Assembly: GCF_900112985.1 (NCBI RefSeq)
Contig: NZ_FONS01000001.1
Span: 927,730-991,729 of the forward strand
DNA: 64,000 nucleotides
Reading direction: 5' to 3'
Source of the DNA: Pedobacter antarcticus
GTDB taxonomy: Bacteria > Bacteroidota > Bacteroidia > Sphingobacteriales > Sphingobacteriaceae
Position numbers and translations under genes: made by a program
The notes under the pieces: generated by a model
Database searches by the model: none
What the model was told of the DNA's origin: nothing
What the model saw: the letters and a program-made list of their open reading frames with translations, nothing else
Part shown: positions 31,720-39,651 of the stretch, piece after piece
Numbering within the stretch: position 1 is the first letter of the stretch
How the letters are laid out: every line of letters starts with the position of its first letter

Positions 31720-32044
31720 GACTTTAGTTTTGATTGTTTTAAACACTCTTCGCAATTAACACCCGTGATAGTATTGGTGTAGACAAATTGAATATCATCT
31801 TCATCATCAATGAAGTCATCCGTTAAATGAACTTCACACGAAGGGAATTCTGTATAGTGGATATCTGTGCTGATCGTAATTCTACTTTTAAACTAATCCT
31901 AAACATTGGCTTTGCTTCGCTTCCACACCATAGACGATGCTTTCTACCCTCTTCTTTGGTAAATACTATTCCAAACGTTATGTTGGAGTTATTTGCCTTT
32001 ATGAATTCCAAAAGGTCAATGTAATTTTCAGTGACATAATCCAT
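31716..32044 (-). CDS. Hypothetical phage protein split by a -1 frameshift (programmed or mutation)
   Basis: The first frame (MDYVTENYIDLLEFIKANN...) runs from 32,044 to a stop at 31,823. A second, -1 frame continues from 31,886 to 31,716 and has no usable start codon. The two meet at T TTA AAA, a canonical slippery heptamer (31,886-31,892). A slip would join 53 residues to 56 more, ending with a Cys-rich tail (SCEVHLTDD, then GVNCEECLKQ) that looks like a zinc site. This is either a programmed -1 frameshift or a real one-base disruption. Confidence 0.55.
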
Positions 32045-32046
32045 AA

Positions 32047-32292
32047 TTAAACCTCCTGAACTTCAAAGGCTCTATATGCGCTCATTTCCGCATCCCGAAC
32101 AACCACTAATCGCAGCTTCATCTCTTTAATCAACTCACGGGCTTTATTTTCAGCCTCCTCCACATTTGGAACGCTACGCACCTCGATGCCATTTTTCAAT
32201 ACTTTGTATTTCGATGGCTTGTATTTGCTGATGAACATCTGGAGGTCTGATTTACCTTTTTCAATTCGGGGTATTATTGATAAATTGTCCAT
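32047..32292 (-). CDS. Small hypothetical phage protein
   Basis: 81 residues beginning MDNLSIIPRIEKGKSDLQ. The region KYKVLKNGIEVRSVPNVEEA, then KLRLVVVRDAEMSAYRAF, suggests a small alpha/beta fold. It lies 2 bp before the frameshift-split gene and follows the replication genes after a 70-bp gap without features. Confidence 0.55.
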   Translation of the reverse strand: MDNLSIIPRIEKGKSDLQMFISKYKPSKYKVLKNGIEVRSVPNVEEAENKARELIKEMKLRLVVVRDAEMSAYRAFEVQEV

Positions 32293-32362
32293 ATTGATAG
32301 TTTTTTTCTTTAAAGTGTGTAAAAAGTGTAGTGCCGATATTAGTGTATATATGAGAAATCCA

Positions 32363-33118
32363 TTATTTAAATGGAATATTTTCAGTCTCTTGCTGAAGCA
32401 GAATTTTAAAATATCTATTGAGAGCTATTCGTTTTGATCTGGGAATAATCTTATCATTACTACTCATAAGGGCTTCTAACTGAATATTAAACCTCCTGGC
32501 CTCTTCCAGTGATAAAGGATTCTGTAATTTCTTATACTCTTCTTGTCTGGCCTGATCAAGCATTTCAAACTTCTCAGAAGTAGTGAAAGGAATCAGTTTT
32601 TCGCAATCAAGGAAGTCATAAATAATATTCCCTAAGTCGTTATAAAAACCGGCAATTTTGTATTTATCATAAGCTTTTTGAGCGAAATCGATACGGTCTT
32701 GCTTGGTTAGTTCTTTAGGTGGTGATGGAATTTCTGCTTTAGGGAGTGTCTTTCCAAGGTTAGAGCGGTAATCACTTACCAGGTATCCCATAATGAATTT
32801 TTCAAATGTGACTACGCTTAATCCCATGAACTCACCGTATTCACCGCGTATTCCTTTTGCAAAACAATTTCCTATTTCAGCTACTCTGATCTGCTTGTAA
32901 TTGTTCCTGATGCTGTTGCTGATTTCGCTCACCAGGATACCCATAGAAGCCTGATCGGGAACGGACCAATTCAAATGGGTGATTGATTTCATGACCTGAG
33001 CTAGGACTTCATTGTGAACCGATTTGTAATCTTCCAGAAAGGCTGGTTGATGTTGAAGAACATGCTGCACTTCTGCGCTTGGTTTGTTGGTTGTGATTAT
33101 TTGGTTTTGACTTTCCAT
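32363..33118 (-). CDS. Replication-associated phage protein (possible helicase loader)
   Basis: A 251-residue, largely helical protein with KQIRVAEIGNCFAKGIRGEYGEF (shown in part) near residues 75-97 and a C-terminus rich in Lys and Glu. It starts 1 bp after the winged-helix replication gene, so both act together. In other phages a loader or accessory protein follows the initiator at this point. No Walker motif is present, so an ATPase-type loader is excluded. Confidence 0.5.
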   Translation of the reverse strand: MESQNQIITTNKPSAEVQHVLQHQPAFLEDYKSVHNEVLAQVMKSITHLNWSVPDQASMGILVSEISNSIRNNYKQIRVAEIGNCFAKGIRGEYGEFMGLSVVTFEKFIMGYLVSDYRSNLGKTLPKAEIPSPPKELTKQDRIDFAQKAYDKYKIAGFYNDLGNIIYDFLDCEKLIPFTTSEKFEMLDQARQEEYKKLQNPLSLEEARRFNIQLEALMSSNDKIIPRSKRIALNRYFKILLQQETENIPFK

Positions 33119-33119
33119 A

Positions 33120-33884
33120 TTAGATTTTTAGTTTGTTGTACATGTCCATTGCAGCCTGAAAACCTTTTTGAGGTTTTTCTTCCGCTGATTTTTTTGAGAT
33201 GTTTTCCAATGACCTGTTGATCCATCCAGATGCTGCAGATTTCCAGTTTGCCATTTTATTTTTCCCGACCATCCAGTTTTTTGAACTGTAGAAATCGATA
33301 AACTTCTGAGCTTGGAAATTGCAGTCGTGATCAGTCCATTTTGAGTCATTAGATTTCTCATAAAAGTAGTTGCAGAGATCAATGTGTGTGGGAGGGGAAA
33401 ATGTAGTTTTCCCACTTATAGGTTTCTTTGTTTGTGGTTTAATGGTTTCTTTGTTTATTGGTTTAATTATGGCAACACTGTCAGTATCAGTGCCTGAGCT
33501 ATGCTGGTATTCATGCTTACCTTGTGCTTGTATCAGTGCCGAGTCCAGTGCCTGTATCAATGGTTGATCATTTTTTGATAGGGCAATTATATGCGCGGTG
33601 TATTGATTTTTACTTTCTTTTATAACATTTATAAAACCCCATTCAACCAGATCACTAAATATCTTCCTGTATGTATTGAATGAAGTAATACCTACAGCGG
33701 CCATTGTCTCATCCCTGGGAGCACCGAACTGTTTTGCCCACCCCATTCTATTGTTTTTTTCTAAAAACCAAAGAAACATGCAGCCGTGATTTCCTGAGAC
33801 CATCCCTTGATTTTCAAAAGCAAAGTCAAACCATGCACGGCTAAGAGCGTACCCGTTGGGTTTAGAATCATTGGTTTTAGCCAT
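33120..33884 (-). CDS. Phage replication protein with winged-helix N-terminus
   Basis: 254 residues from MAKTNDSKPNGYALSRAW. Residues about 15-110 match the phage replication-initiator winged helix (RAWFDFAFENQ, GMVSGNHGCMFLWFLE, FGAPRDETMAAVGI, YRKIFSDLVEWGFI). A variable Ser/Thr/Lys-rich linker follows. The C-terminal part (KNWMVGKNKMANWKSAASGW) resembles the DnaD/DnaB-like or DnaT-type region that binds the helicase. Expression starts at promoter copy 4, about 150 nt upstream, through a structured leader. Confidence 0.75.
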   Translation of the reverse strand: MAKTNDSKPNGYALSRAWFDFAFENQGMVSGNHGCMFLWFLEKNNRMGWAKQFGAPRDETMAAVGITSFNTYRKIFSDLVEWGFINVIKESKNQYTAHIIALSKNDQPLIQALDSALIQAQGKHEYQHSSGTDTDSVAIIKPINKETIKPQTKKPISGKTTFSPPTHIDLCNYFYEKSNDSKWTDHDCNFQAQKFIDFYSSKNWMVGKNKMANWKSAASGWINRSLENISKKSAEEKPQKGFQAAMDMYNKLKI

Positions 33885-33902
33885 ACTGTAATTGAATTGA
33901 GT

Positions 33903-34005
33903 AATATTATCCCTACAGACCATTAAGGTTGTCAGCTTGATTCTAGTGCAGATAGGCACAAAGAGGTCTGTAGGGATAATATTGAATGTCTTGCGGCTGA
34001 CAACC
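33903..34005 (-). ncRNA. Putative structured mRNA leader with interleaved stems (site 2)
   Basis: A perfect 19-bp inverted repeat (33,903-33,921 with 33,965-33,983; core CCCTACAGACC / GGTCTGTAGGG) interleaves with a perfect 10-bp repeat GGTTGTCAGC / GCTGACAACC (33,927-33,936 with 33,996-34,005). The A-B-A'-B' order is the same as at 28,365-28,444 and again lies between a 26-bp promoter element and the first gene. It could be a pseudoknot, two exclusive hairpins, or a DNA site. The basis is sequence only. Confidence 0.55.
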
Positions 34006-34036
34006 GGTACCGCTAAATTAATTAATTATTTCGTAT

Positions 34037-34062
34037 TATTCTCAATGTAATAAAGGAGCATA
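34037..34062 (-). promoter_or_regulatory. Prophage 26-bp promoter element, copy 4
   Basis: Reads on the minus strand TATGCTCCTTTATTA, then CATTGAGAATA. It keeps the conserved ends, but no TAnnTTTG follows at the spacing of the other copies; the best nearby match is TAATTTAG at 34,020-34,013. It lies upstream of the replication gene and its structured leader. Confidence 0.6.
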
Positions 34063-34077
34063 TATTTACTCGAGATA

Positions 34078-34374
34078 TTAGTTTGAATGCGCATTCTTAT
34101 TGTGCCTCATGTTCGATAGCTCAGCTTTATATTGAGTTAAAGATATGTTGAGCATATCCGCAGCTTGCGCTTTTGGTATTTTAAGTTCCACCATTCTGCT
34201 GATTGCTTCCTGCACCTTACTCTTTTCCCGATGGAATACAGTCTGACTCAATTCAGCTTGTACAATCTTTAACATCGCTTCCCTGCCGCCGTTCTTTTGA
34301 ATGATAGCATTAATGGTATGCAGCAATAATAAACCGCTGTCAGTCCAAGGGTATACGTCATCTCTGTCTTTCAT
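34078..34374 (-). CDS. Small DNA-binding-like phage protein (C-terminal HTH)
   Basis: 98 residues. The C-terminal 40 residues fit a helix-turn-helix (KIPKAQAADMLNISLTQYKA). The N-terminal region (YPWTDSGLLLLHTINAII) is helical and may dimerise. It lies between PcfJ-like and replication genes, and its upstream gap (34,375-34,517) has no clear promoter. Confidence 0.6.
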   Translation of the reverse strand: MKDRDDVYPWTDSGLLLLHTINAIIQKNGGREAMLKIVQAELSQTVFHREKSKVQEAISRMVELKIPKAQAADMLNISLTQYKAELSNMRHNKNAHSN

Positions 34375-34517
34375 GAACTTTATAATTAGAATGGTTTTTT
34401 GTTTAATATGATCCTAATGGTATGTAAATTATAATCATTAGATATTCAGACTTTTATTGTTTAGATTTACTTGTATGGAATCTCAGGAAAAACACGATAT
34501 TGATGGTAACAAACCCT

Positions 34518-34661
34518 CTACATCTCGTAAACTTTAAAAGTATTCAGGTATAATAGAGGCAGTGATGCTTGTGTTGGCGGTGTTATATGTGGCATTTTTC
34601 TCGTAATCGGCTGCGTCGCGGAGCTTCTTCCGGCGTCTAGCCTATCTTGGTATAGCTTCAT
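34518..34661 (-). CDS. Small hypothetical phage protein coupled to the PcfJ-like gene
   Basis: 47 residues: MKLYQDRLDAGRSSATQPIT, then a Pro/Thr-rich stretch and YLNTFKVYEM. The ATG overlaps the stop of the PcfJ-like gene (TAATG). No family is recognised. Confidence 0.55.
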   Translation of the reverse strand: MKLYQDRLDAGRSSATQPITRKMPHITPPTQASLPLLYLNTFKVYEM

Positions 34662-35971
34662 TATGCTGCCTCTTTTTTTAAATTTTGATACCTCTTTCTT
34701 ATCTGCCCCATATTCTTTTTAATGATGGCAATTATCTGTTGGTTGTATTCCGATGCATGATTATGAAGACCCCTGGACTGAATAACTTTCATTTCTGTGA
34801 GGGATACTTCTACTGTTTCCACAGGGATGCCATCTACTTTCGCAGAAAAGCAAAGTGAATCAGGCTTACTGTAATATCGGTTAGTATAAACGCAATGTTT
34901 GTGATGATCACCTTCTGCAATGAATTCCTGTACACTCTCCAAAACCTTAACTATCAACGGTCCTTCTGAAAACGACAGACCGAAGTATGGCGATTTTTCT
35001 TCCAGATAACTAATCTGCTCCTGCGCAGCCTGGAGCTTACGTTTCTCTGCTTCCTGTTGGTCACGGATTATCCTTTCTATTCGTTGATCTCGCGCTCGCT
35101 TTTTTACAAGCCTGCTATGCTCTTTCTTAAAACTGGCCGGACAAACATATTTAGGACTACGTAAGTCTTTACCGTAATGCCTCAGTAGTTCAAGGTAATC
35201 CAGATAAGACACCGCATCCTTCACCAAATAATTCCTACGCATGCAAATTTTAATTGAATCCCAGTGACTGTATATGGTGTTACTTCGATCGCCTAGTTTT
35301 GCTAATGCTAATGGGTATTGACCTGCCTTTATCAAGGTTTCAAGTTTGCCATCATTCAACAGAGACTGTAAAAATGAGTATAGGCGAACCTTCTCTATTT
35401 TACTATTGAATCCATTACGTGCGTAAATAGGTAGAGGATTGGCATTGGGGATAATCTTATCAGCATAAACATCATACTTATTGGATTGCCAGTAATTTGA
35501 AATATTGGTTCGGATCTCTAGATCTCCAGAATAACTTCCGTTACCGAACGAATCACTGCGAGCAACTATTGTTAGTTTCCCTTCTGGCTCAAACCATTGC
35601 TGTACTATCTCACGGATTAAATATTTAGCAATATATCCGGCATTTTGATAAGATCGGACTTCAAAAAACCGGTTAACCTGGAGACCACCAAGATTATCTA
35701 CAGACGCTACAACTACATACTGGTCAAGTTTTCTTTTTAATGAATCCTTGATTTCAATCTTCACAAGACAATTTGGGCATTTTATAGTTTTTACCTTTTG
35801 TTGGCCCGGCCAAGAATGCCCACAATCCAAACACGATATCTTTTTCTTAGTTCGATATCCGATGTGGGACAAGCAATTTTTATAAATCCATTGTTTATGT
35901 CCATCGTTAAGACTTGGCAGTTGAGTACTGAGTTCAAAAACCCTGATCTGAAGTTTAGTTCTTGGTTTCAT
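34661..35971 (-). CDS. PcfJ-like protein
   Basis: A 436-residue protein. Near residues 46-68 there is a zinc ribbon (CLDCGHSW ... KCPNC). The C-terminal 100 residues carry the PcfJ signature: FIAEGDHHKHCVYTNRYY, then LCFSAKVDG and ETVEVSL, and QSRGLHNHASE. PcfJ and its partner PcfK are known from conjugative plasmids and many phages; their biochemical role is not established. PcfK-like lies just upstream (5 bp), supporting a joint function in DNA processing. Confidence 0.85.
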   Translation of the reverse strand: MKPRTKLQIRVFELSTQLPSLNDGHKQWIYKNCLSHIGYRTKKKISCLDCGHSWPGQQKVKTIKCPNCLVKIEIKDSLKRKLDQYVVVASVDNLGGLQVNRFFEVRSYQNAGYIAKYLIREIVQQWFEPEGKLTIVARSDSFGNGSYSGDLEIRTNISNYWQSNKYDVYADKIIPNANPLPIYARNGFNSKIEKVRLYSFLQSLLNDGKLETLIKAGQYPLALAKLGDRSNTIYSHWDSIKICMRRNYLVKDAVSYLDYLELLRHYGKDLRSPKYVCPASFKKEHSRLVKKRARDQRIERIIRDQQEAEKRKLQAAQEQISYLEEKSPYFGLSFSEGPLIVKVLESVQEFIAEGDHHKHCVYTNRYYSKPDSLCFSAKVDGIPVETVEVSLTEMKVIQSRGLHNHASEYNQQIIAIIKKNMGQIRKRYQNLKKEAA

Positions 35972-35976
35972 AAGCG

Positions 35977-36348
35977 TTAGAATAGGGATGACTGGTTAAC
36001 GATCAAGGGTTGTTTTTTCATTACTTTCTTGGTCTCAACCTTCTCTTGTGGACGATCGGCAAGCACCTTATCCATTGTTGCAATTGAATGGTTTACAACC
36101 ACTTTACAATTAATATCTCGACCAGCCTTGATATCATCCTCATCATAATAATGGATAGCCATACCAAAGACCTCTTCATCATCGAATCCGTTACGACCAC
36201 TTGATTTCACAGTATTAAGAATATAAGTGATGCAATCCTTTATGTTTTTATTAGCTTTTTTAAGTGTCTCAGCAAACAAAGAATCTGTTTCTGCTCTACT
36301 TTGCAGGTGTGCCTGAATGACATCCGTAAATGTATCTGTAGCTTGCAT
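35977..36348 (-). CDS. PcfK-like protein
   Basis: 123 residues. Family features are KANKNIKDCITYILNTVKSSG near residue 31 and DDEEVFGMAIHYYDEDDI near 57, followed by a Lys-rich tail ending QPLIVNQSSLF. It lies directly before the PcfJ-like gene. Function is unknown; association with DNA replication or transfer is inferred from gene neighbourhoods. Confidence 0.85.
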   Translation of the reverse strand: MQATDTFTDVIQAHLQSRAETDSLFAETLKKANKNIKDCITYILNTVKSSGRNGFDDEEVFGMAIHYYDEDDIKAGRDINCKVVVNHSIATMDKVLADRPQEKVETKKVMKKQPLIVNQSSLF

Positions 36349-36426
36349 ATTGTTTAGGTTTAAACCGGGGAGAACATCTCTGCGGTTGTTGAAAAGAAAA
36401 TGTCTAACACCCTAAAAGGGCATAAT

Positions 36427-38118
36427 TTATTTAGAAAAGAGAGTCATCACACTATCGATTAATGTTTCCTCAGTTTGATCTTCGGCACCAGTAATTGTAT
36501 TCGCAATCTCTCGTTTGCTGTTAATTAATTTGTAGTTCCACTCATCGATCGTGTTTTTACCTAAAAAGTAGGTGCACATGACGTTCGCGCCTTGGCCGGT
36601 CCGATACAATCGATCTTCTGCCTGGTCCATAATAGCTGCATGCCATCCAAATTCGATGAAACATATCTGTGTAGCTACATTTTGAAGTCCATTAATACCG
36701 ACCCCGCCGGCTTTTAGATTCAAGACAACCACATCAATCTTTGAATCATTCTGAAAGCGCTCGACGGCAGCTTGCTTCTGCTTGCCATCTTCAGCACCGG
36801 TTATTCTAACTGATCTGGGAAATTCATGCTGTACCGCTGCAATAACTTCTTTAAGGCTGGCAAACACTACAATCTTCTGCCCTTGTTCAACTATATCCCG
36901 GATGAAGGCAAATGCATCCTTTAGTTTTCCACGTGCGCTTATGTTTTTTAGAATACCAATCCTTACCATCACCTCCCCTTTCATGGATTTAGCTACTTGA
37001 TCATCGCTTTGCTTCTTAATATTGATCATGTAACTTTCAAGGTCTGCCTGCGCATGCATGTATTCTTTACGATGGACAGGATCAAGATCGCACTGTATAA
37101 CTTGTCTAGCTTTATCCGGTAAATACTTTTTAATATCAGGATCCGTTTTATTACGGCGGTAGAAGCAGATCAAATTGAGCTTATAATTCAATTCCTTCAT
37201 GTTACTTGCTTCCCGGGGTCCGGAACAATAACGCTTTTCAAACGCTTTATAGCCTCCAAAATCTTTTAAACGGTCAAGTATACCGAGCTGGGAAACTAGG
37301 TCTTTGGGCTTATTAACAATCGGCGTTCCGGTCAGTAAGAAGATAGTTTCCTTACCGATACATATACCTTTTGTAAACTTTGTATTAAGTGACGTGAGGG
37401 ATTTTACCTTATGACTTTCATCTACGATAACAGCTTTAAAGAAATCAAGTAATTTCTGATTGAAATGAATATTATTTATTCGTAGTTTTTTACCGGCCTC
37501 TGGTTTATCAACTTTAGTTACAAAATACTTTTTAAGGCTCTCAAAGTTACAAATGAAGTATTGACTCATACCAACGCGAAAGAATTCAGGAAAAGTATTC
37601 TTGACGCTATCCTTAAGCACAATACCGGTGCGTTTCACATTGGCTTTAATTTCAATTACCCAGTTTTCTTTCACAGCTGATGGGCATATAATTAAACACG
37701 GATAAGCCGCTTTCCCTTGGATATTTAATCCCTCCATCGCAATAATGGCTTGACTTGTTTTTCCAAGCCCCATATCGTCCCCCATAATTAGCCGCTGCTT
37801 CTCCATTGTATAAGCCACTCCACCAGGTTGCCAAGGTAGCATTGGCCTATTGGTTGGAATTTTCAAAGTCAATTCCGGAAGCGGTGGTATGACGTAGTTA
37901 GTTTCTGGCTCTACAGTGTTTACTGTTTCAAATTCGAGCTTATACTTCTCTGCGAAGACTCTTACTGCTGCAGAATACATAACCGGTACTGTCCAGTGCT
38001 TTTCTGCATAAATAAACTTACGTTCAGGAAGTTCTTTTACAGCCTCGGTAATTGCTGGTCGATATGCAAATTCAATTTTAAATACATTTCCAATTTGTAT
38101 GATGGTTCCTACGCTCAT
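36427..38118 (-). CDS. SNF2-family DEAD/H helicase
   Basis: 563 residues. The N-terminal 60 residues resemble a small HARP-like or DNA-binding region. Helicase motifs are I (MGDDMGLGKTSQA), II (VDESHKVKS), III (LLTGTPIVNKPKDL), then the C-terminal RecA lobe with VFASLKEVIAAV, the motif V region VVLNLKAGGVGIN and motif VI (QAEDRLYRTGQ). It is like the short SMARCAL1-type helicases of phages that anneal or remodel forks. It starts inside the end of the upstream coiled-coil gene (ATGA). Confidence 0.93.
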   Translation of the reverse strand: MSVGTIIQIGNVFKIEFAYRPAITEAVKELPERKFIYAEKHWTVPVMYSAAVRVFAEKYKLEFETVNTVEPETNYVIPPLPELTLKIPTNRPMLPWQPGGVAYTMEKQRLIMGDDMGLGKTSQAIIAMEGLNIQGKAAYPCLIICPSAVKENWVIEIKANVKRTGIVLKDSVKNTFPEFFRVGMSQYFICNFESLKKYFVTKVDKPEAGKKLRINNIHFNQKLLDFFKAVIVDESHKVKSLTSLNTKFTKGICIGKETIFLLTGTPIVNKPKDLVSQLGILDRLKDFGGYKAFEKRYCSGPREASNMKELNYKLNLICFYRRNKTDPDIKKYLPDKARQVIQCDLDPVHRKEYMHAQADLESYMINIKKQSDDQVAKSMKGEVMVRIGILKNISARGKLKDAFAFIRDIVEQGQKIVVFASLKEVIAAVQHEFPRSVRITGAEDGKQKQAAVERFQNDSKIDVVVLNLKAGGVGINGLQNVATQICFIEFGWHAAIMDQAEDRLYRTGQGANVMCTYFLGKNTIDEWNYKLINSKREIANTITGAEDQTEETLIDSVMTLFSK

Positions 38119-38339
38119 GACTGCTTGCCTCCTTTTTTGTATAATGCGGCTTTAAGCCGTGTAATCTGAGATTTAAAGCCTCTTATTTGATTATTGAGAT
38201 AACTGATATCATTGTCCTTTCGCTTTGATGATGCTTTCCAGTACTGGACATCCATTTCCAAGGAACGGCGGTCCTTGCGAGATAAATCCGGATCAGGTTG
38301 AGCAGGTGTCGACGCTGATAACCATTGTCTTTTATCCAT
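38115..38339 (-). CDS. Small coiled-coil phage protein
   Basis: 74 residues beginning MDKRQWLSASTPAQPDPD, then a basic coiled coil to the C-terminus (YLNNQIRGFKSQITRLKA). It overlaps the helicase gene by 4 bp and the upstream gene by 8 bp. Function unknown. Confidence 0.6.
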   Translation of the reverse strand: MDKRQWLSASTPAQPDPDLSRKDRRSLEMDVQYWKASSKRKDNDISYLNNQIRGFKSQITRLKAALYKKGGKQS

Positions 38340-38559
38340 GGTCAGCCTCGCTTTCCTCGTGCCCTGGACATCCGTTTATTGGGCAAAAACCGATGCACCC
38401 TACTGCACCAATTAACAACTCTCCTTTTTCTTTGCGATCCTCCAATTCGGTACGGATATCGGGACCAAAGCTGCCAAATAGATCCTGCAGTAGACTATCT
38501 GATTTATTTAGTAATCCCTCAATAGAGATGGAAACATGATGTGTTGTAGCGTTATTCAT
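38332..38559 (-). CDS. Small phage protein with Cys-rich tail
   Basis: 75 residues. The C-terminal segment GCIGFCPINGCPGH has three Cys and a nearby His and could bind metal. The N-terminus is MNNATTHHVSISIEG. It overlaps both neighbours slightly, as expected in this operon. Confidence 0.55.
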   Translation of the reverse strand: MNNATTHHVSISIEGLLNKSDSLLQDLFGSFGPDIRTELEDRKEKGELLIGAVGCIGFCPINGCPGHEESEADHG

Positions 38560-38917
38560 CGCTTCCTCCTTCTGTCAACCCTGATTTCATAAAAAAACTG
38601 GGATCATTAAAATAATCGGTTATTGCAGGCTGATTAAAGTCCTCTTCTGTCTGCTTAATCCTGGTAAGAAAACGAATGCATGTTGCGGCGGTTTCGATCG
38701 CTTCTTTTCTCGCTTGAGCGAAAGTACCGGTACCTTCATCAATCAGATTCCCTTCTCTAATTAACTCCCCTGCTTCTTCTGCTATAATGGCGATCTGTTT
38801 TATATGACAAGTAGGCCATATTGGATGTTTAGCCTCAGCTCGCTCCACTTCGATCATGATATCTATCAGAAGCGCTGCGACTTCTGGTTTTTCTGTTGTT
38901 ATTTTTATTGTAGTCAT
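38552..38917 (-). CDS. MazG-like NTP pyrophosphohydrolase
   Basis: 121 residues. The metal-binding pattern AIIAEEAGELIREGN near residue 46, followed by ARKEAIETAATCIRFL near residue 88, matches the all-alpha NTP-PPase (MazG-like) superfamily. Such phage enzymes clean the nucleotide pool or blunt (p)ppGpp signalling. It is the first gene after promoter copy 5, and the mRNA is probably leaderless (-7 box 5 nt before the ATG). Confidence 0.8.
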   Translation of the reverse strand: MTTIKITTEKPEVAALLIDIMIEVERAEAKHPIWPTCHIKQIAIIAEEAGELIREGNLIDEGTGTFAQARKEAIETAATCIRFLTRIKQTEEDFNQPAITDYFNDPSFFMKSGLTEGGSDE

Positions 38918-38922
38918 TTGAT

Positions 38923-38962
38923 CAAGTTTATAAAACTATGCTCGATACCACGAAAGAGCATA
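38923..38962 (-). promoter_or_regulatory. Prophage 26-bp promoter element, copy 5 (palindromic), with -7 box
   Basis: The element (38,937-38,962) reads on the minus strand TATGCTCTTTCGTGG, then TATCGAGCATA. Here the ends are complementary: ACTATGCTC and GAGCATAGT form a perfect dyad. TAAACTTG (38,930-38,923), 6 nt further on, is a -7 box with one mismatch. Transcription should begin within a base or two of the ATG at 38,917. Confidence 0.7.
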
Positions 38963-38982
38963 GTTTGTAGTTTAAAAATTGA

Positions 38983-39636
38983 TTATTCCATATCAGAGGC
39001 AGCATCATCAAAATCTAATGAGTACTGCGAATCCGGAGCAACCTTACCATTGTAGTAAAGGAGTACTTCGTTTCTAACGTGCTTAATTACATGATACAAT
39101 TCGTCGCCGAACTCGTAGGCATTTTCTCCTCCATGGAAGTCAGCGTACTGAGATAGCGGTAAGGTCGCATTGCCACGGATGTATTTCACTCCAGTAAGGA
39201 TAACCCCTGTTTCACTGTCGTTGATAGCAAAGCCAGTAACTTTGAATCTGTTTAATGGATTATCGTTATCCTCTCCATTGAAACTCTCAAATGTCATTGG
39301 AGCTATCAGCTGCCCATAGGCATCATAAGCTTCTTTTTGCAAGCATGACAATAGTAAATGGACTCTGAGTAAGTCAAATGCCAGAACTAAATCCGGATGC
39401 GGTAGAAATGGAAGCTTTTCAGCACCTGGGTTTTCAAACTCTCTCAGTTCAAAGTCTCCTTTAATATTTGCGAAGTCACGCGTTACGACTTTCCAGTACT
39501 TTAAGTTCACACCACTCTTCCCCATACTGGCCTCGGTGATTTTAATTCTGGTGCCGGCCTTTAACTCGTGTGCTTCTTCTGCTGCGTCTATCTTATCCTG
39601 CAGCTCGTCTTTTGTGATTGATTTTGTTGATTTCAT
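38983..39636 (-). CDS. Hypothetical phage protein
   Basis: 217 residues of mixed alpha/beta composition with a Lys/Glu-rich N-terminus (MKSTKSITKDELQDKIDAA) and LLSCLQKEAYDAYGQLIAP in the middle. The C-terminal DFDDAASDME is acidic. It is probably an early protein linked to recombination, but no motif supports a specific role. Confidence 0.6.
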   Translation of the reverse strand: MKSTKSITKDELQDKIDAAEEAHELKAGTRIKITEASMGKSGVNLKYWKVVTRDFANIKGDFELREFENPGAEKLPFLPHPDLVLAFDLLRVHLLLSCLQKEAYDAYGQLIAPMTFESFNGEDNDNPLNRFKVTGFAINDSETGVILTGVKYIRGNATLPLSQYADFHGGENAYEFGDELYHVIKHVRNEVLLYYNGKVAPDSQYSLDFDDAASDME

Positions 39637-39651
39637 ATATTGGATTAAAAA

